Assembly: GCA_905147135.1 (NCBI GenBank)
Contig: LR990059.1
Span: 13,291,001 to 13,355,000, forward strand
Reading direction: 5' to 3'
Source of the DNA: Blastobasis lacticolella
Lineage: Eukaryota; Arthropoda; Insecta; Lepidoptera; Blastobasidae
Length of the DNA stretch: 64,000 bases
The notes below the pieces were generated by a model. It was not told the DNA's origin, did not search any database, and saw only the letters and a program-made list of their open reading frames with translations. This document shows positions 11,931-22,081 of the stretch, in pieces. Position numbers and translations under genes: made by a program. Each line of letters starts with the position of its first letter. Within the stretch, counting starts at the first letter, position 1.

Positions 11931-12048
11931 TATATTTGGCAATTTCTTGGGTCCATCTGCAGTTAGCATTTGCTAGTCGGCTTGAGCGGTTGTTCTCGAG
12001 TGTGTTAGTATACATTTTTTAAATTACTTCATTTATACTTGAACAAAT
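11931..12048 (+). promoter_or_regulatory. Candidate core promoter and 5' UTR of copy A
   Basis: A TATA-like TATATTT (11931-11937) lies 29 nt before an initiator-like CAGTT (11960-11964), and the gene's ATG follows 85 nt later. The same two elements with the same 29-nt spacing stand before copy C (30363, 30392) and copy D (47385, 47414). Copy B has none of this. The assignment is by motif and spacing only. Confidence 0.4.
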
Positions 12049-13831
12049 ATGGCGTCGACAATCGTGGAAATAGAAGTGTCTGAGGACGTAAACGCGTTAC
12101 ATTCGTTTGCGTCTATGGGGCTTTCTGATGATTTGCTACGGGGAATATCAAACCATGGTAAGTTTAAACCATTTCATTCTCTTTATATTTGAATAATGTA
12201 ATTATATAGGACAGCTTCCTTTTGTTTGAATATTTAAATTGTTAATAACCAATATATTTTACCAAAAATTAAAATTATGAAAATAGATAAGTCATTTTGC
12301 TAATTATATAATTATACTTTCAGAATTCAATAAACCATCTTCGATTCAGCAGAGGATTATTGCGCCGATAATAGAAGGACGAGACCTTGTTGTTATAGCA
12401 CCGTCTGGCACTGGCAAAAAGGTCGCTGTGTTGATTGCCATTATACAAAATGTGGACCCCACCCTGCTAGAAACGCAAGTGCTGGTGCTGTGTGCAACAG
12501 AACTATTAGCTGAACAGTTTCAGAAGTGCGCTCTATTATTAGGTGGCAAGATGAAAATGCACAGCCATGCGTTAGGCAGGGCAAGCTTTGAAGATGATGT
12601 TCAAAGTTTAAACTGTGGACAGCACGTGGTTTTTAGCACTCCTCATAGAGTAATTGGTATGTTTTTGAATCTCACTAGCAGTTCTCTTGTTAATTTACTC
12701 ATTATATAGCTAATTTATACTTATATTTATTTAAATAATTGCAGAGATGATCTATAGAGGAGTACTACACACTGGCTTTTTAAGACTGCTGGTATTGGAC
12801 GGTATGGACCAATTGATCAATAAAGAACACATGGAAAGTGTTTCATCTGTTCACCGCTTTGTCCCCTTAAGAACTCAAACGGTTCTACTGACGACGGCTG
12901 CATCAGACAAGGTTGATGAGTTTTCATCAAAACTAACACGAAACCCGATCAGGGTAGTAGCCAAACGGTGAGTAAATTCATCTCTACTATATTTGAATCT
13001 TTACGTTTTTGTCATACTCGTTTTTAATATTGTATGCTGCCCGACATTCCATTGACACGATAAGAAGAATAAGAATGTATTTACGTTATATAATTTATTT
13101 TACAGTGCCAAGCTGTGTCTAGAGGGGATGAATCAGATATTTGTGTCTATACCGACGGAGGGGTGGAAATTAAAGAAATTAAGCGATTTCACCATGATGA
13201 TGGACTTTTCCCAAGTACTTATATTCTGCAATTCTAGAAAGAAAGTGGAGTGGCTTTCTAGAAAGTTGCAGATTGCCAAGTGCTCGGTCTGTTCTTTGCA
13301 TGCCAATATGACAAGCAAAGAACGAAAAGTCGTCATACACAAGTTTGCTTCTGGACAAAGGTACTTATTTATTCTCGAGATTATTTTTATGTTAAATACC
13401 ACCACTACATTTTCGACTGCGTGTAAGGCTTCGTTTATGATAAGTAGTGCCGTTACATATTCTTTTGTGTTTCATATCATCCTGTCAACCTCTAAAATTA
13501 CATAAAAACTTTTAATGAGACCAGTTTATATTTTGATACAGAATCCTATCGATGACCTTTTATGCATAATCCTTTAAATGAGATTTTAATTGTGTTATAA
13601 TGTTGCAGCAAGATCCTCATCACGACCGATCTGAAGATGAGCAGCTTGGAGACGCAGGACATCTTGACCGTCGTGAGCTACGACTTCCCATCGAGTCCCG
13701 AGCAGTTCATTCGTAGGATCGCTCGCTCGGGTAACGAGGGCGTCGCCATTCACTTCGTCAAGACTGAGGATATTGCTTCCTTGAAACTCATCAGGGAGCA
13801 TTACCACTTCGGTTCCGTCAAATTGATTTAG
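12049..13831 (+). CDS. eIF4A-III-like DEAD-box protein with degenerate helicase motifs (intact copy A)
   Basis: Five exons: 12049-12157, 12324-12656, 12745-12967, 13106-13360 and 13609-13831. All junctions are GT-AG and in phase, giving 380 codons. The ATG follows AACAAAT. The protein aligns end to end with eIF4A and best with eIF4A-III (MGLSDDLLRGI near residue 23, ETQVL at 86, GQHVV at 135, GVAIHFVK at 351). Known family role: ATP-dependent RNA clamp, exon junction complex core or translation factor. The F-x-KPSSIQQ motif (38-46) is kept and so is the Walker lysine K68, but motif I reads GTGKK, Ia ATELLA, Ib TPHR, II DGMD (166-169), III TTA, V has no RGID, and VI reads RRIARSGN with residues lost. 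ATP hydrolysis and unwinding are therefore unlikely. It is slightly shorter than eIF4A (about 400). Function unknown; a decoy or dominant-negative partner is only inference. Confidence 0.8.
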
Positions 13832-14635
13832 TTTTAGTAATTCTTGGTACCTAAAACTTTAACAATTTGATGTTCTTAGCTTTGTTTTATTAAAATCCGT
13901 TCCATAGTTTAGAAAATATTCAAGTAAACTTTTTGGTTGGTAAGGTATTAAATATGGAGGTATGATTATGTTAAGTATTTTTAATTAGGTTTATGGTAGT
14001 TAAGTTTGTATATACTGTATTTACAATGTAGTTAGTTTAGAAATAGGTAAATTACAATTTGATTTATGTTTTCAAAATATTACAATCGATGCAAATCATT
14101 TATGTTTTTTTTTTACCTATAAAATATAAAAACTGCTTAAAATATAAAGGAAATATTCCATTGACATAAAAATCAAGACGCAATTAACGTCTACCAGTGC
14201 AATTAAACCAGGAAAAATTGAATAAATAAAAATAAACATTTTAGTATACCCGCTGTAGAAACCTGCCACCAGCCTTTGAAGCTGATTCACAAATCTTGTC
14301 GCTTTTATTTCAAAGACTTCATTGGTCCATTTAATATCCAATCAGACACATAAATGACTGTACACCGACTATTGAAAATATTTGTTATGGTTTTATCACG
14401 CTTTGCCATGATACGGTTTTAAATAAATTTGAACTAATCAGACCAGGGCGATGTTTTTCGGTGGTTCGGATCTTATAACTTTCGCAATCCAAGTCAGGCG
14501 TTCATGATCGAGTGTTTTCGCTCTCGTTTTGCAGCTATTCTCTGTAGCCTAACATCACTAAACTCGCTCGATCTTCAAGTAAAATAGGTCTATAATTTTT
14601 AGTCTTTATAATTTAAATTTTTAAACCGGCGGGGT
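13832..14635 (+). repeat. 3' flank of copy A, shared with B, C and D
   Basis: Non-coding sequence downstream of the stop is shared with 25,907-26,670, 32,263-33,095 and 49,289-49,625 plus 55,557-55,940. Landmarks are AACAATTTGATG, TTACAATCGATGCAAATC, and GGTGGTTCGGATCTTA near 14,460. I saw nothing coding in it. Confidence 0.6.
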
Positions 14636-14708
14636 TTATGCAACTGTCATATAATACCTAATTATATGCAGTTGCATACACTACTTTATCTACACCCATA
14701 TTTTTATG

Positions 14709-16529
14709 TACGTATGTATGTATGTATGTATAATAACAGGTTCGTGGAAACTGTCTATACGGTTGGGTCAAAGTTTTATAAGCCCTGCCGTACAAACAGA
14801 ACAAACAAAATCTCTGACGAAACCCTCAAACTCATCGAAGAAAGACGCGGAATGACTCTGCAATCCCCTGATGATGTCTCTCAATTTAGGCGACTTAATC
14901 GACAGATCTCCAAGTCTCTGACTCGCGACATACGCCGCTTCAATACTACCAATATTGAGGCGACGATCGAGCGGAACAAAGGCTCTAAAGTCTTTGCGAG
15001 AGATCTGTCGATTGGACAGAGCCAGTTGACGAGACTGAAAACGGATGACGGCAGAGTTGTTTCGACCAAGTCCGAGGTTTTGAGGGAAGTCGAGCGGTTC
15101 TATGGACAGTTATACACGACAACACGGGCACCTGTTACCAGTATGGCAAAAGACCCCAGAGCCAAGTTGACCCGACACTACACCGAAGATATCCCGGACA
15201 TCAGCCTGTACGAGATTAGTATGGCTCTCAAACAGCTTAAGAACAACAAGGCGCCGGGTGATGATGGAATTACGGCTGAGCTTCTGAAAGCTGGTGGCAA
15301 ACCTGTGCTTAAGACCCTTCAGAAGCTGTTCAATTCCGTCATCCTCGAGGGCAAAACGCCGGAAGCATGGCACAGAAGCATAGTCATATTGTTCTTCAAG
15401 AAAGGTGATAAGGCTCTCTTGAAGAACTTCAGACCAATATCGCTGCTGACCCATGTCTATAAGCTGTTCTAGAGTCATTACGAATCGTCTCGCACACAGG
15501 TTTGATGACTTCCAGCCTCCCGAACAAGCCGGATTCCGAAAAGGTTTTAGTACCATAGACCACATACATACACTGCGGCAGGTTGTACAGAAGACCTAAG
15601 AGTATAACCGGCCATTATGCTTGGCGTTTGTGGACTATGAGAAAGCCTTCGATTCGATCGAAACTTGGGCGGTGCTCCAGTCTCTACAGCGGTGCCAAAT
15701 TGACAATCGATATATCGAAGCATTGAAGTGTTTGTACAAAAACGCCACTATGTCATTTCGTCTCCAGGACAAGACCACATAACCTATTCAGCTGCAGCGA
15801 GGTGTTAGACAAGGTGATGTCATATCTCCGAAGTTGTTTACCGCTGCACTGGAGGATATCTTTAGGCTTCTGGACTGGGACGGACTTGACATCAATATTA
15901 ACGGCGAGTACCTCACGCACCTCAGATTTGCTGACGATATCGTAGTCATGGCTAAACCCTGGAAGACTTGGGCAAAATGCTCGATGACCTCTGTAGTGCC
16001 TCTCAACAAGTAGGTCTTAAAATGAACATGGACAAGACGAAAATTATGTCGAATGTCCATGTTGTGCCTACTCCAGTGACAGTTGGAGGCACTCCACTTG
16101 AAGTTGTTGACGACTATACATACTAGGACAAATAGTCCGGCGTCGGTCAGGTCAATCGACGAATCCAACTCGGTTGGGCAGCGTTCGGGAAGCTACGCCA
16201 CATATTTTCGTCCCAATTACCGCAGTGTCTCAAGACGAAGGTCTTTGACCAATGTGTGTTGCCAGTGATGACTTACGGAGCTGAAACGTGGCCACTCACT
16301 ATGGGCCTTATAAGAAAGCTCACTGTTACCCAAAGGGCAATGGAAAGAGCTATGCTCGGAGTTTCTTTGCGCGATCGAGTCAGAAATGAGGAGATCCGCA
16401 AGCGAACCAAGGTCACCGACATAGCTCTAAGGATTGCCAGACTGAAGTGACAGTGGGCAGGGCACATAGCTCGAAGAACAGATGGCCGATGGGGCAGTAA
16501 AGTTCTCGAGTGGCGACCACGTACCGGTA
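14709..16529 (+). pseudogene. RTE-clade LINE, 5' part (split by a Jockey-type insertion)
   Basis: This is a 5'-truncated RTE-type retrotransposon; the endonuclease domain is gone. The frame 14666-15472 carries the linker and first RT blocks ([32 protein letters not shown]). It is then broken at 15470 by a deletion that makes a TAG. Similarity continues in other frames with QAGFRKGFSTIDHIHTLRQV, FVDYEKAFDSIE, GVRQGDVISPKLF and the active-site block LRFADDIVVM (about 15,925), with further stops (taa at about 15,598 and 15,780). It ends at the duplicated site ACGTACCGGTA (16519-16529) and resumes at 22,909. The insertion site is duplicated as ATATTTTTATG at 14698-14708 and 23074-23084. Confidence 0.8.
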
Positions 16530-16736
16530 TGCATGCGGGTCTTCTGCTCCTTGGAGTCAGGTGCGGGCCTATGGGGGTTACCCCCGTGCCCGGGCGTCTT
16601 CTCAGCCAGGCTGTGTCCTGGCCGGTCATGTGGTGACGCGTTGCGCCTTTAAGGTTTTCCTCTCGCTAGTTCGCGATCGTGCGCTGAGGTCGCATTGTAG
16701 GAGGCGGTCAAACGGTCTTAATTTTTTTTTTTTTCG

Positions 16737-19523
16737 TTACAGATGGGGGCTCAGTCCATCAGTAACGTGCGGAATGGTCAAAGAGGCGGTGGAGGGCAAT
16801 GCGTGGGCTTCCGGTGGGCTTCTCAGCAGCTCTCGGTGATAGGGGCGACCCTCGGGGGGGCGGGCGTGGAGAGGAGCAAGGCCTCGCAGGTGTTCGTGTC
16901 GCCCGTTGTCGACGCGGTCGAACATGCGACGCGCCAGACCCCGGACGAACTCTTCCACCGAAGGCATGCGCAGGTCGTGCGCAATCACGTCGTTGCGGAC
17001 GTAGCGGCCCGCTCCGACGATGACGCGCAACGAGATGTTCTGCTGGGCTTGCAGTTCCCGGCGGTGGGTGGCGGCGCAGAGCGGGTACCAGGCGGGGGCG
17101 GCGTAGAGCAGGCGTGGGCGGATGTAGGCGCTGTAGATCTGCCTCTTCGTGCGGAGCGGCAGGCGGGACTGCAGTATCGGGCGCAGCAGCGCGCGCGCGG
17201 CTCGCGCCTGGCGGACGGAGTGCTCCACCTGCGGCGCCATGCGCAGCGCGCGGTCGATGGTGCAGCCCAGGTAGCGCACCGTGGGCTCCCAGCTCACGGC
17301 CTGTCCTCGGAGGCGCAGAGGTGGCGGCAGGTTGCGCTGGTTGCCGGTGACGAAGGCCGCCGTCTTGCCCACGTTGACCGACATCCTCCACCTATCCAGC
17401 CAGTCCGGCAGCAGGTCCAGCAATCGCTGCATCTTGGCCGCAGCGATGCTGGCACGGCGTGACGACACGAAGAAGGCGCTATCGTCCGCATACAGGGCCA
17501 GGAATGCGTCGTCTTCCCATTCTTCGAGTCTTCCGGCGAGGGTGGGGATGTCGTTCGTGTAGAGCGCGTAAAGGAGCGGAGAGAGGCAACTCCCCTGGGG
17601 TACTCCGGCGAGAATGGGGCGGCACGAGGACTCCTTGTCCTCCACTGCGACATAGAACTGTCGCCCCGTCAGGAAGGAGGCGATCACCTTGATCAGCGCC
17701 GGTGGTGTTGTGGTGTTTGCCTGCAGCTTTGACATGAGCCCCGCGTGCCACACTCGATCGAAAGCCTTCTCGATGTCGAGGAAGACTCCGACGGTGTAGC
17801 GGTCTCGGTTCCGCTCGAATGCCAGGTGGTGCAGGACACGGGTGAGCTGGAGCGTGGTGCTGTGTTCGCTGCGGAAACCGAACTGCTCCTCACGCAGCTG
17901 GATGTGCGGGTGCAGTCTCCGCAGCAGAAGGCGCTCAAACAGCTTCGCGATGTGGGGGAGCAGGGTGATCGGGCGATAGGACGACGGTTGGCGGCGGTCT
18001 TTCCCCTGCTTGGGGAGGACGATCACCTTTCCCATCTTCCACTCTGTCGGGAAATGCCCCGTGCGTAGGCACCCGTTGAACAGGCGCGACAGTGCCACCA
18101 AGCACTTGTGGGGGAGCCTCTTCAGCGCCTCTGTCGTTATGCCGTCCGGTCCCGGCGACTTCCGCTTAGGCAGACGGTGGACGGCTCTTGCCACCTCCTT
18201 CGGTGACATGTAGGCGTCTCCGGGAGGCGGCGGGTGCTGGGTCTCTAGGAAGGCGTCGACTGATGCCACGACTGCAGCGTGGTGTTCGGCTTGGGCGGGG
18301 GCAGCGTCGTTGGGCGTGAACTGGCGTTGTAGGTGGTCTGCCAGTATCTCCGCCCTCTCTCCCGCTCTCCAGCAGTAGCCGCCCGTTTCGTCGAGCAGGG
18401 GGCACATAGGTTCCTTGGTGTTAAGCAGCTTCCGGTTCAGGTGGTGTAGGCTGGTCTCGCGCTCGCCGACATGGTCGATGAGTTTCTCCCATGTGGCGCC
18501 GCGGAATTCACTCACAGCAGCCGAAAGCTGCTCGGAGACCTTGTTCAGTCTCGTTTTCACACGTGGGCAGCGAGTGTGGGCCCACAGCTTGTTTAGCCGC
18601 CTTTTCTCTCGCAAGACGGCCTGTATTTCGGGCGGGAGCTCCTCGCGGCGGTGGTTGGCGTGGGAGGTGGTGGTGGACTTTGCGGCCTGCTTCATTGCCA
18701 TTTGAATGGCCTCCGTAATGCGGGCGGCGGCCGCCTCGACCTCAACAGGCGTGGAGAGATGTCCTTCCTGGGCATAATCCTCCAGGCTCCTCGTGAAGCA
18801 CTCCCAGTTTATCCTTGGCCGCTTTTGTCTTGGCGCGGTGCATACTGCGTTGTGGCCCAAGGTGACGAGGATCGGGAGGTGCTGTGAGTGGATGTCGTAT
18901 AGCACCTCCACATGCACTGGGCTGGGCAGCCCTTTGTGCACAACTACGTCCAACACGTCGGCGCGGTGGTTTGCGCCGGTCGGCACGTGCGTCGGCGAGG
19001 TCGGGCCGACCACTTCGTACCCGTGCTCTTCAGCGTCTGCGTACAGCGTCCTTCCGGCGGCGTTGGTGATCCTGGAGTGCCAGGCGGGGTGCTTGGCGTT
19101 CAGGTCCCCTGCCACTAGTGTAGGCTCGCTGCTGTCGAGCACGGCATGGAAGTCGTCTGGGTCTAGGGGAGTTTGGCTGCCAGGAGGTCTGTAGGCGGCG
19201 TACAGCCTTAGATGTTTGTCAGCCACCTTGATGCGCACGCCCACAGTCCTTGTTGTGCTGTATGGTCTAAGGTCCAGTCGCTCGTGCACGACGTCCCTCC
19301 TCACCAGCGCGGCGGTGCCTCTGTATGCCACTCCTTGTGGCGACACCTCATCGCGCCTGTATGTGTGGTAGTTTGGAACCCCAAAGTGTTGTTCTGGTCG
19401 AAGTTTTGTCTCGCCCAGGAGGATAACATGGGCATCCTGCGACTGGGCGAGAGTGCGGAGGTCTTGTGTAGCACTGCCGGAGATGCCTCCGGGGTTCCAA
19501 TAAATTACACGGAGAGTGGCCAT
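16737..19523 (-). CDS. Jockey-type LINE ORF2: endonuclease and reverse transcriptase
   Basis: A 928-residue protein. Residues 1-225 form an APE-type endonuclease: N10 in YWNPGG, E38 in LLGETKL, D140/N142 in GDLN, H215 in SQHLP. The reverse transcriptase lies at about 450-760: KSPGPDGITTEALKRLP, SYRPITLLPHIAKLFERLL, DIEKAFDRVWH (583-593), GVPQGSCLSPLL (640-651), and the catalytic YADD (678-681). No RNase H domain, as is usual for Jockey. It nicks the target DNA and copies the element RNA at the nick in the nucleus. The ATG at 19523 overlaps the end of ORF1 by 19 nt in another frame, so translation probably depends on re-initiation or a ribosomal shift. All catalytic residues I can check are present. 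Codon use is GC-rich, unlike the host background. Confidence 0.92.
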   Translation of the reverse strand: MATLRVIYWNPGGISGSATQDLRTLAQSQDAHVILLGETKLRPEQHFGVPNYHTYRRDEVSPQGVAYRGTAALVRRDVVHERLDLRPYSTTRTVGVRIKVADKHLRLYAAYRPPGSQTPLDPDDFHAVLDSSEPTLVAGDLNAKHPAWHSRITNAAGRTLYADAEEHGYEVVGPTSPTHVPTGANHRADVLDVVVHKGLPSPVHVEVLYDIHSQHLPILVTLGHNAVCTAPRQKRPRINWECFTRSLEDYAQEGHLSTPVEVEAAAARITEAIQMAMKQAAKSTTTSHANHRREELPPEIQAVLREKRRLNKLWAHTRCPRVKTRLNKVSEQLSAAVSEFRGATWEKLIDHVGERETSLHHLNRKLLNTKEPMCPLLDETGGYCWRAGERAEILADHLQRQFTPNDAAPAQAEHHAAVVASVDAFLETQHPPPPGDAYMSPKEVARAVHRLPKRKSPGPDGITTEALKRLPHKCLVALSRLFNGCLRTGHFPTEWKMGKVIVLPKQGKDRRQPSSYRPITLLPHIAKLFERLLLRRLHPHIQLREEQFGFRSEHSTTLQLTRVLHHLAFERNRDRYTVGVFLDIEKAFDRVWHAGLMSKLQANTTTPPALIKVIASFLTGRQFYVAVEDKESSCRPILAGVPQGSCLSPLLYALYTNDIPTLAGRLEEWEDDAFLALYADDSAFFVSSRRASIAAAKMQRLLDLLPDWLDRWRMSVNVGKTAAFVTGNQRNLPPPLRLRGQAVSWEPTVRYLGCTIDRALRMAPQVEHSVRQARAARALLRPILQSRLPLRTKRQIYSAYIRPRLLYAAPAWYPLCAATHRRELQAQQNISLRVIVGAGRYVRNDVIAHDLRMPSVEEFVRGLARRMFDRVDNGRHEHLRGLAPLHARPPEGRPYHRELLRSPPEAHALPSTASLTIPHVTDGLSPHL

Positions 19524-22081
19524 TGGGAGTGTGTTGTGTCCGCCAAGTCTGGGAGGAGGGAGCGCAAGCCATCCAGCACGATCCGTCGCACATCCCCGCC
19601 GCCTACCAGCGCAGCGTGGAGCCCGCGCAGGATGTCGGCGAAAATCAGGATTAATTCCGCGGCGTCGTAGCTTGGTTGGGTCCCTGTCATGGATTCTCTT
19701 CTCCTGGGACGCGCGGGGGCTGCGAGGGGGGCGGGGGTTTCTTCCTGAGGGTCGGTCGGTAGATGCGCCGCCGTAGGGATCTTCTCGCTTTCTTCGATCG
19801 GGGTCGTAGGTATCATCAAGGTTGTAGATTTTAACAACGTTGTAGATGTTGCCGGCGTTTCTACAACTTTTTCTACAACTTTTCCCGATCTTCTCATGGG
19901 TGTTGGCGGTGGCATTTGTTGCGAGGGTCTAGGTGGCTCGGGCGCCCGCTGAGACGCCATTGTTCTGGGAAGTGGTATTTCCCCGTCTCTGCGGCTCCCG
20001 CGCCCGCGGCCACGGCGTTGCACCGGGGGTTCCCCGCTTCTAATAGTAGCGGGGTTTGCGGGTGGTCGCAGTGTGGTCACCCCTGAGCTGTCGGTGGGTG
20101 TTGGTGCCTGTGTGGGGGGTCTGTCGGGTCGCCCTTCCTGGTTGGTCTGATGTGACAGGGGTTGAGGCTGCGGTTGCACCGGTTTCGTGGGTAGTGGCGG
20201 GGGAATTTGTATGCCCCGTTTTCTCGCCTCTCGCCGGAAATCGGGGCATCGGCGGTCGTTCGCCGTGTGCGGGCCTCCGCAATTGGCGCATGAGGGCGGT
20301 TGGTCTCTCGGTCGTGGGCAATCGGCAGCGGCGTGTTCTTGGCCGCATTTGACGCATCTGGCCGCCCGGTAGCAATTGGCCGACGAGTGCCCAAATGCCT
20401 GGCATCTGTGGCACTGCGGCGGACCGCTGCGGCCTTTCCAGGCCTCTATAGTGACGCCCGGCATGCATAGCAACTCGTTTGTTGCGTATAGCTCGGCGAG
20501 TTTCGCTTGGGGCTGGTGTTCTATTTGGGCGAAGAATAGGCACCCCGGTCTATCCCTCTTCGCTGGGATGTGTCGTGCGTGGGTGCATTTGAAGCCCAAG
20601 GTGGTCAGGGCTTCGGTTAGTTCGGCAATCGGGGTGTCCGCCGGTAGTCCTCTAATGCCGACTTTCATCGGCAACTCGTTGGTGGGCGTGTAACACACGA
20701 ATTGCACCGCTGGGTCCTTTGTGCGGGCCTCCACTAGGTGTCTCTGCACCACGCGGAATTCTTCCGCACTTTGTGGCAGGAAACGGACCCCTGTTTTGTA
20801 GGCCCTTGCGTTGGGTGTGTAGCCCAGGAGGTTTTTGAGGTGGGCTAAATGTTTCGTCCAGCCGGGTAGGCGTTCCACCACTATGGGTGGGTAAGTGCTC
20901 CTGGGCTGACGGGGGGCATCCGTCGCGGTCTGTGCCTGTGTAGGCGGGGGTTGGCGGCTGTTTAGGGTTGGCGGTGGCGTTGCCGCGGTTTGTTCCGCGT
21001 AGGTGCGCGGTCGGGGCAGAGGCGATGCAACTGTAGTCAGTGCGGGCGACCGTGGTGGCGTCGTGCGTTCCTGTGCGGGCTTAGTGGGCGAGTCGATGGC
21101 CACATACCTCGTGGAGTCTAGGGTGGGCGCGAACACAATGCTGTTGTGCCCGCCTTCTTCCATTTGGCCGGATGTTGTGGTCGCGGGGCATGTCGCCGTC
21201 GACAGCGACTCGGGGTGCGGTACGCCTATGGGCCGGTATTGCTGTGGTAGCGGTGCGACCCATGTTGTTGTGCGCTGCATTTGTGTATTCGTCGCCGTGG
21301 TGGTGGTTGCAACGGTAGTCGGGGATGTAATACGAGGTCTCTTGTTTTCCTCCTCTAGGCTCTCGTCTGAGTCCGGGCGTCTTCGAATTTGCGTAGGCGT
21401 CGGCTCTGTGTCTTGTACGAGGTCGATGATGGTATCATCCCGCGTTGTAGGGGCGGGAACGTGCGTGGGCAGCAATGGGTGTCGCGCATTCATAGAGCTC
21501 TCCAAGGCTTTAACGTTTGCCTTGGTCAGCAATGATGTCGTTGGGGGTGGCGCCGGTGTTGCGCTTTCTTTGCACGTGCGGGCGGTTCGTGCGGGTATTC
21601 CCGAGTTTTTTAGTATGGCGATTCGGGGCTTCGGTATCGCTCCTCGTCCCGGAATCACGCGAGTATCCTGCGTGCTTAGCACGCTGTTGGGAGCAGTGGC
21701 GCCGTCCTGGTATCCGGCAGGTTTCCCCTTCTCCGGGGCCTTACGGGAGGATCGGGTGGCGTGCGATGTAGTCGCAATGGTCGGGTTTGTAGTCGTCGTG
21801 ACGGGGACAGTTGTTACGTCCGGCTCGGAGGTTGAACGGGTGACCTTGGCGGAGGTTTCGACACGGAGGGCGCTTTTTATGTCCTCCATGGACCCAAGGT
21901 TGCGTAGCGGCGCTTCCGAGTTTGTAATGTCTCGGACCGTGACGTTACGACTTTTTCGGTTATTTTGCTTGCCGCGTTTTACAGTGGCAGCCGCTGTTGG
22001 TGGTAGCAGTGGAGGGTAGTCTTTATCCACGGGGGTCAGGGGGGCAGACGGCGGCGTGGAGAACACTTCGTCTTCCTCCAT
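19505..22081 (-). CDS. Jockey-type LINE ORF1: Gag-like nucleic-acid-binding protein
   Basis: An 858-residue protein. The first 390 residues are Thr/Pro/Ser-rich and probably disordered. An RRM-like and PRE_C2HC region follows at about 399-548 (VVERLPGWTKHL, KVGIRGLPADTPIAELTEAL), then three zinc knuckles: C557-C560-H565-C570, C576-C579-H583-C588 and C598-C601-H605-C612. This order is typical of Jockey-clade ORF1 proteins, which coat the element RNA and carry it to the nucleus. The C-terminal 240 residues are again Pro-rich with an RRGRGRGSRRDG basic patch. It is longer than many Jockey ORF1 proteins because of the N-terminal extension. The ATG at 22081 opens the frame after a GC-rich leader. 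Confidence 0.9.
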   Translation of the reverse strand: MEEDEVFSTPPSAPLTPVDKDYPPLLPPTAAATVKRGKQNNRKSRNVTVRDITNSEAPLRNLGSMEDIKSALRVETSAKVTRSTSEPDVTTVPVTTTTNPTIATTSHATRSSRKAPEKGKPAGYQDGATAPNSVLSTQDTRVIPGRGAIPKPRIAILKNSGIPARTARTCKESATPAPPPTTSLLTKANVKALESSMNARHPLLPTHVPAPTTRDDTIIDLVQDTEPTPTQIRRRPDSDESLEEENKRPRITSPTTVATTTTATNTQMQRTTTWVAPLPQQYRPIGVPHPESLSTATCPATTTSGQMEEGGHNSIVFAPTLDSTRYVAIDSPTKPAQERTTPPRSPALTTVASPLPRPRTYAEQTAATPPPTLNSRQPPPTQAQTATDAPRQPRSTYPPIVVERLPGWTKHLAHLKNLLGYTPNARAYKTGVRFLPQSAEEFRVVQRHLVEARTKDPAVQFVCYTPTNELPMKVGIRGLPADTPIAELTEALTTLGFKCTHARHIPAKRDRPGCLFFAQIEHQPQAKLAELYATNELLCMPGVTIEAWKGRSGPPQCHRCQAFGHSSANCYRAARCVKCGQEHAAADCPRPRDQPPSCANCGGPHTANDRRCPDFRREARKRGIQIPPPLPTKPVQPQPQPLSHQTNQEGRPDRPPTQAPTPTDSSGVTTLRPPANPATIRSGEPPVQRRGRGRGSRRDGEIPLPRTMASQRAPEPPRPSQQMPPPTPMRRSGKVVEKVVETPATSTTLLKSTTLMIPTTPIEESEKIPTAAHLPTDPQEETPAPLAAPARPRRRESMTGTQPSYDAAELILIFADILRGLHAALVGGGDVRRIVLDGLRSLLPDLADTTHSQWPLSV

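Larger units (their letters stand above)
7098..14708 (+). repeat. Amplified unit, copy A (with the intact helicase-like gene)
   Basis: This begins with a block containing TATGCAACTG...CAGTTG, followed by the segment ending near GGCGCCCGACA (about 7,550), the inverted repeat region, the promoter region, the gene, and a 3' flank to about 14,640. The same order is seen at 27,573-33,095 (copy C). Copy A is longer because of the inverted duplication. The next unit starts at 14,636 and was split at 14,708 by an RTE LINE. Confidence 0.7.

Noticed and set aside
11778..11969. 63-codon minus-strand frame (MLTADGPKKLPNICLNF...) in the promoter region, present in A, C and D
   Set aside because: It overlaps the candidate core promoter and start site, and ends differ between copies. 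No sign of coding selection.
13133..13807. Minus-strand frames of 90 and 70 codons opposite exons 4 and 5 of copy A, repeated in the other copies
   Set aside because: They are antisense shadows of helicase exons. They recur only because the exons recur.
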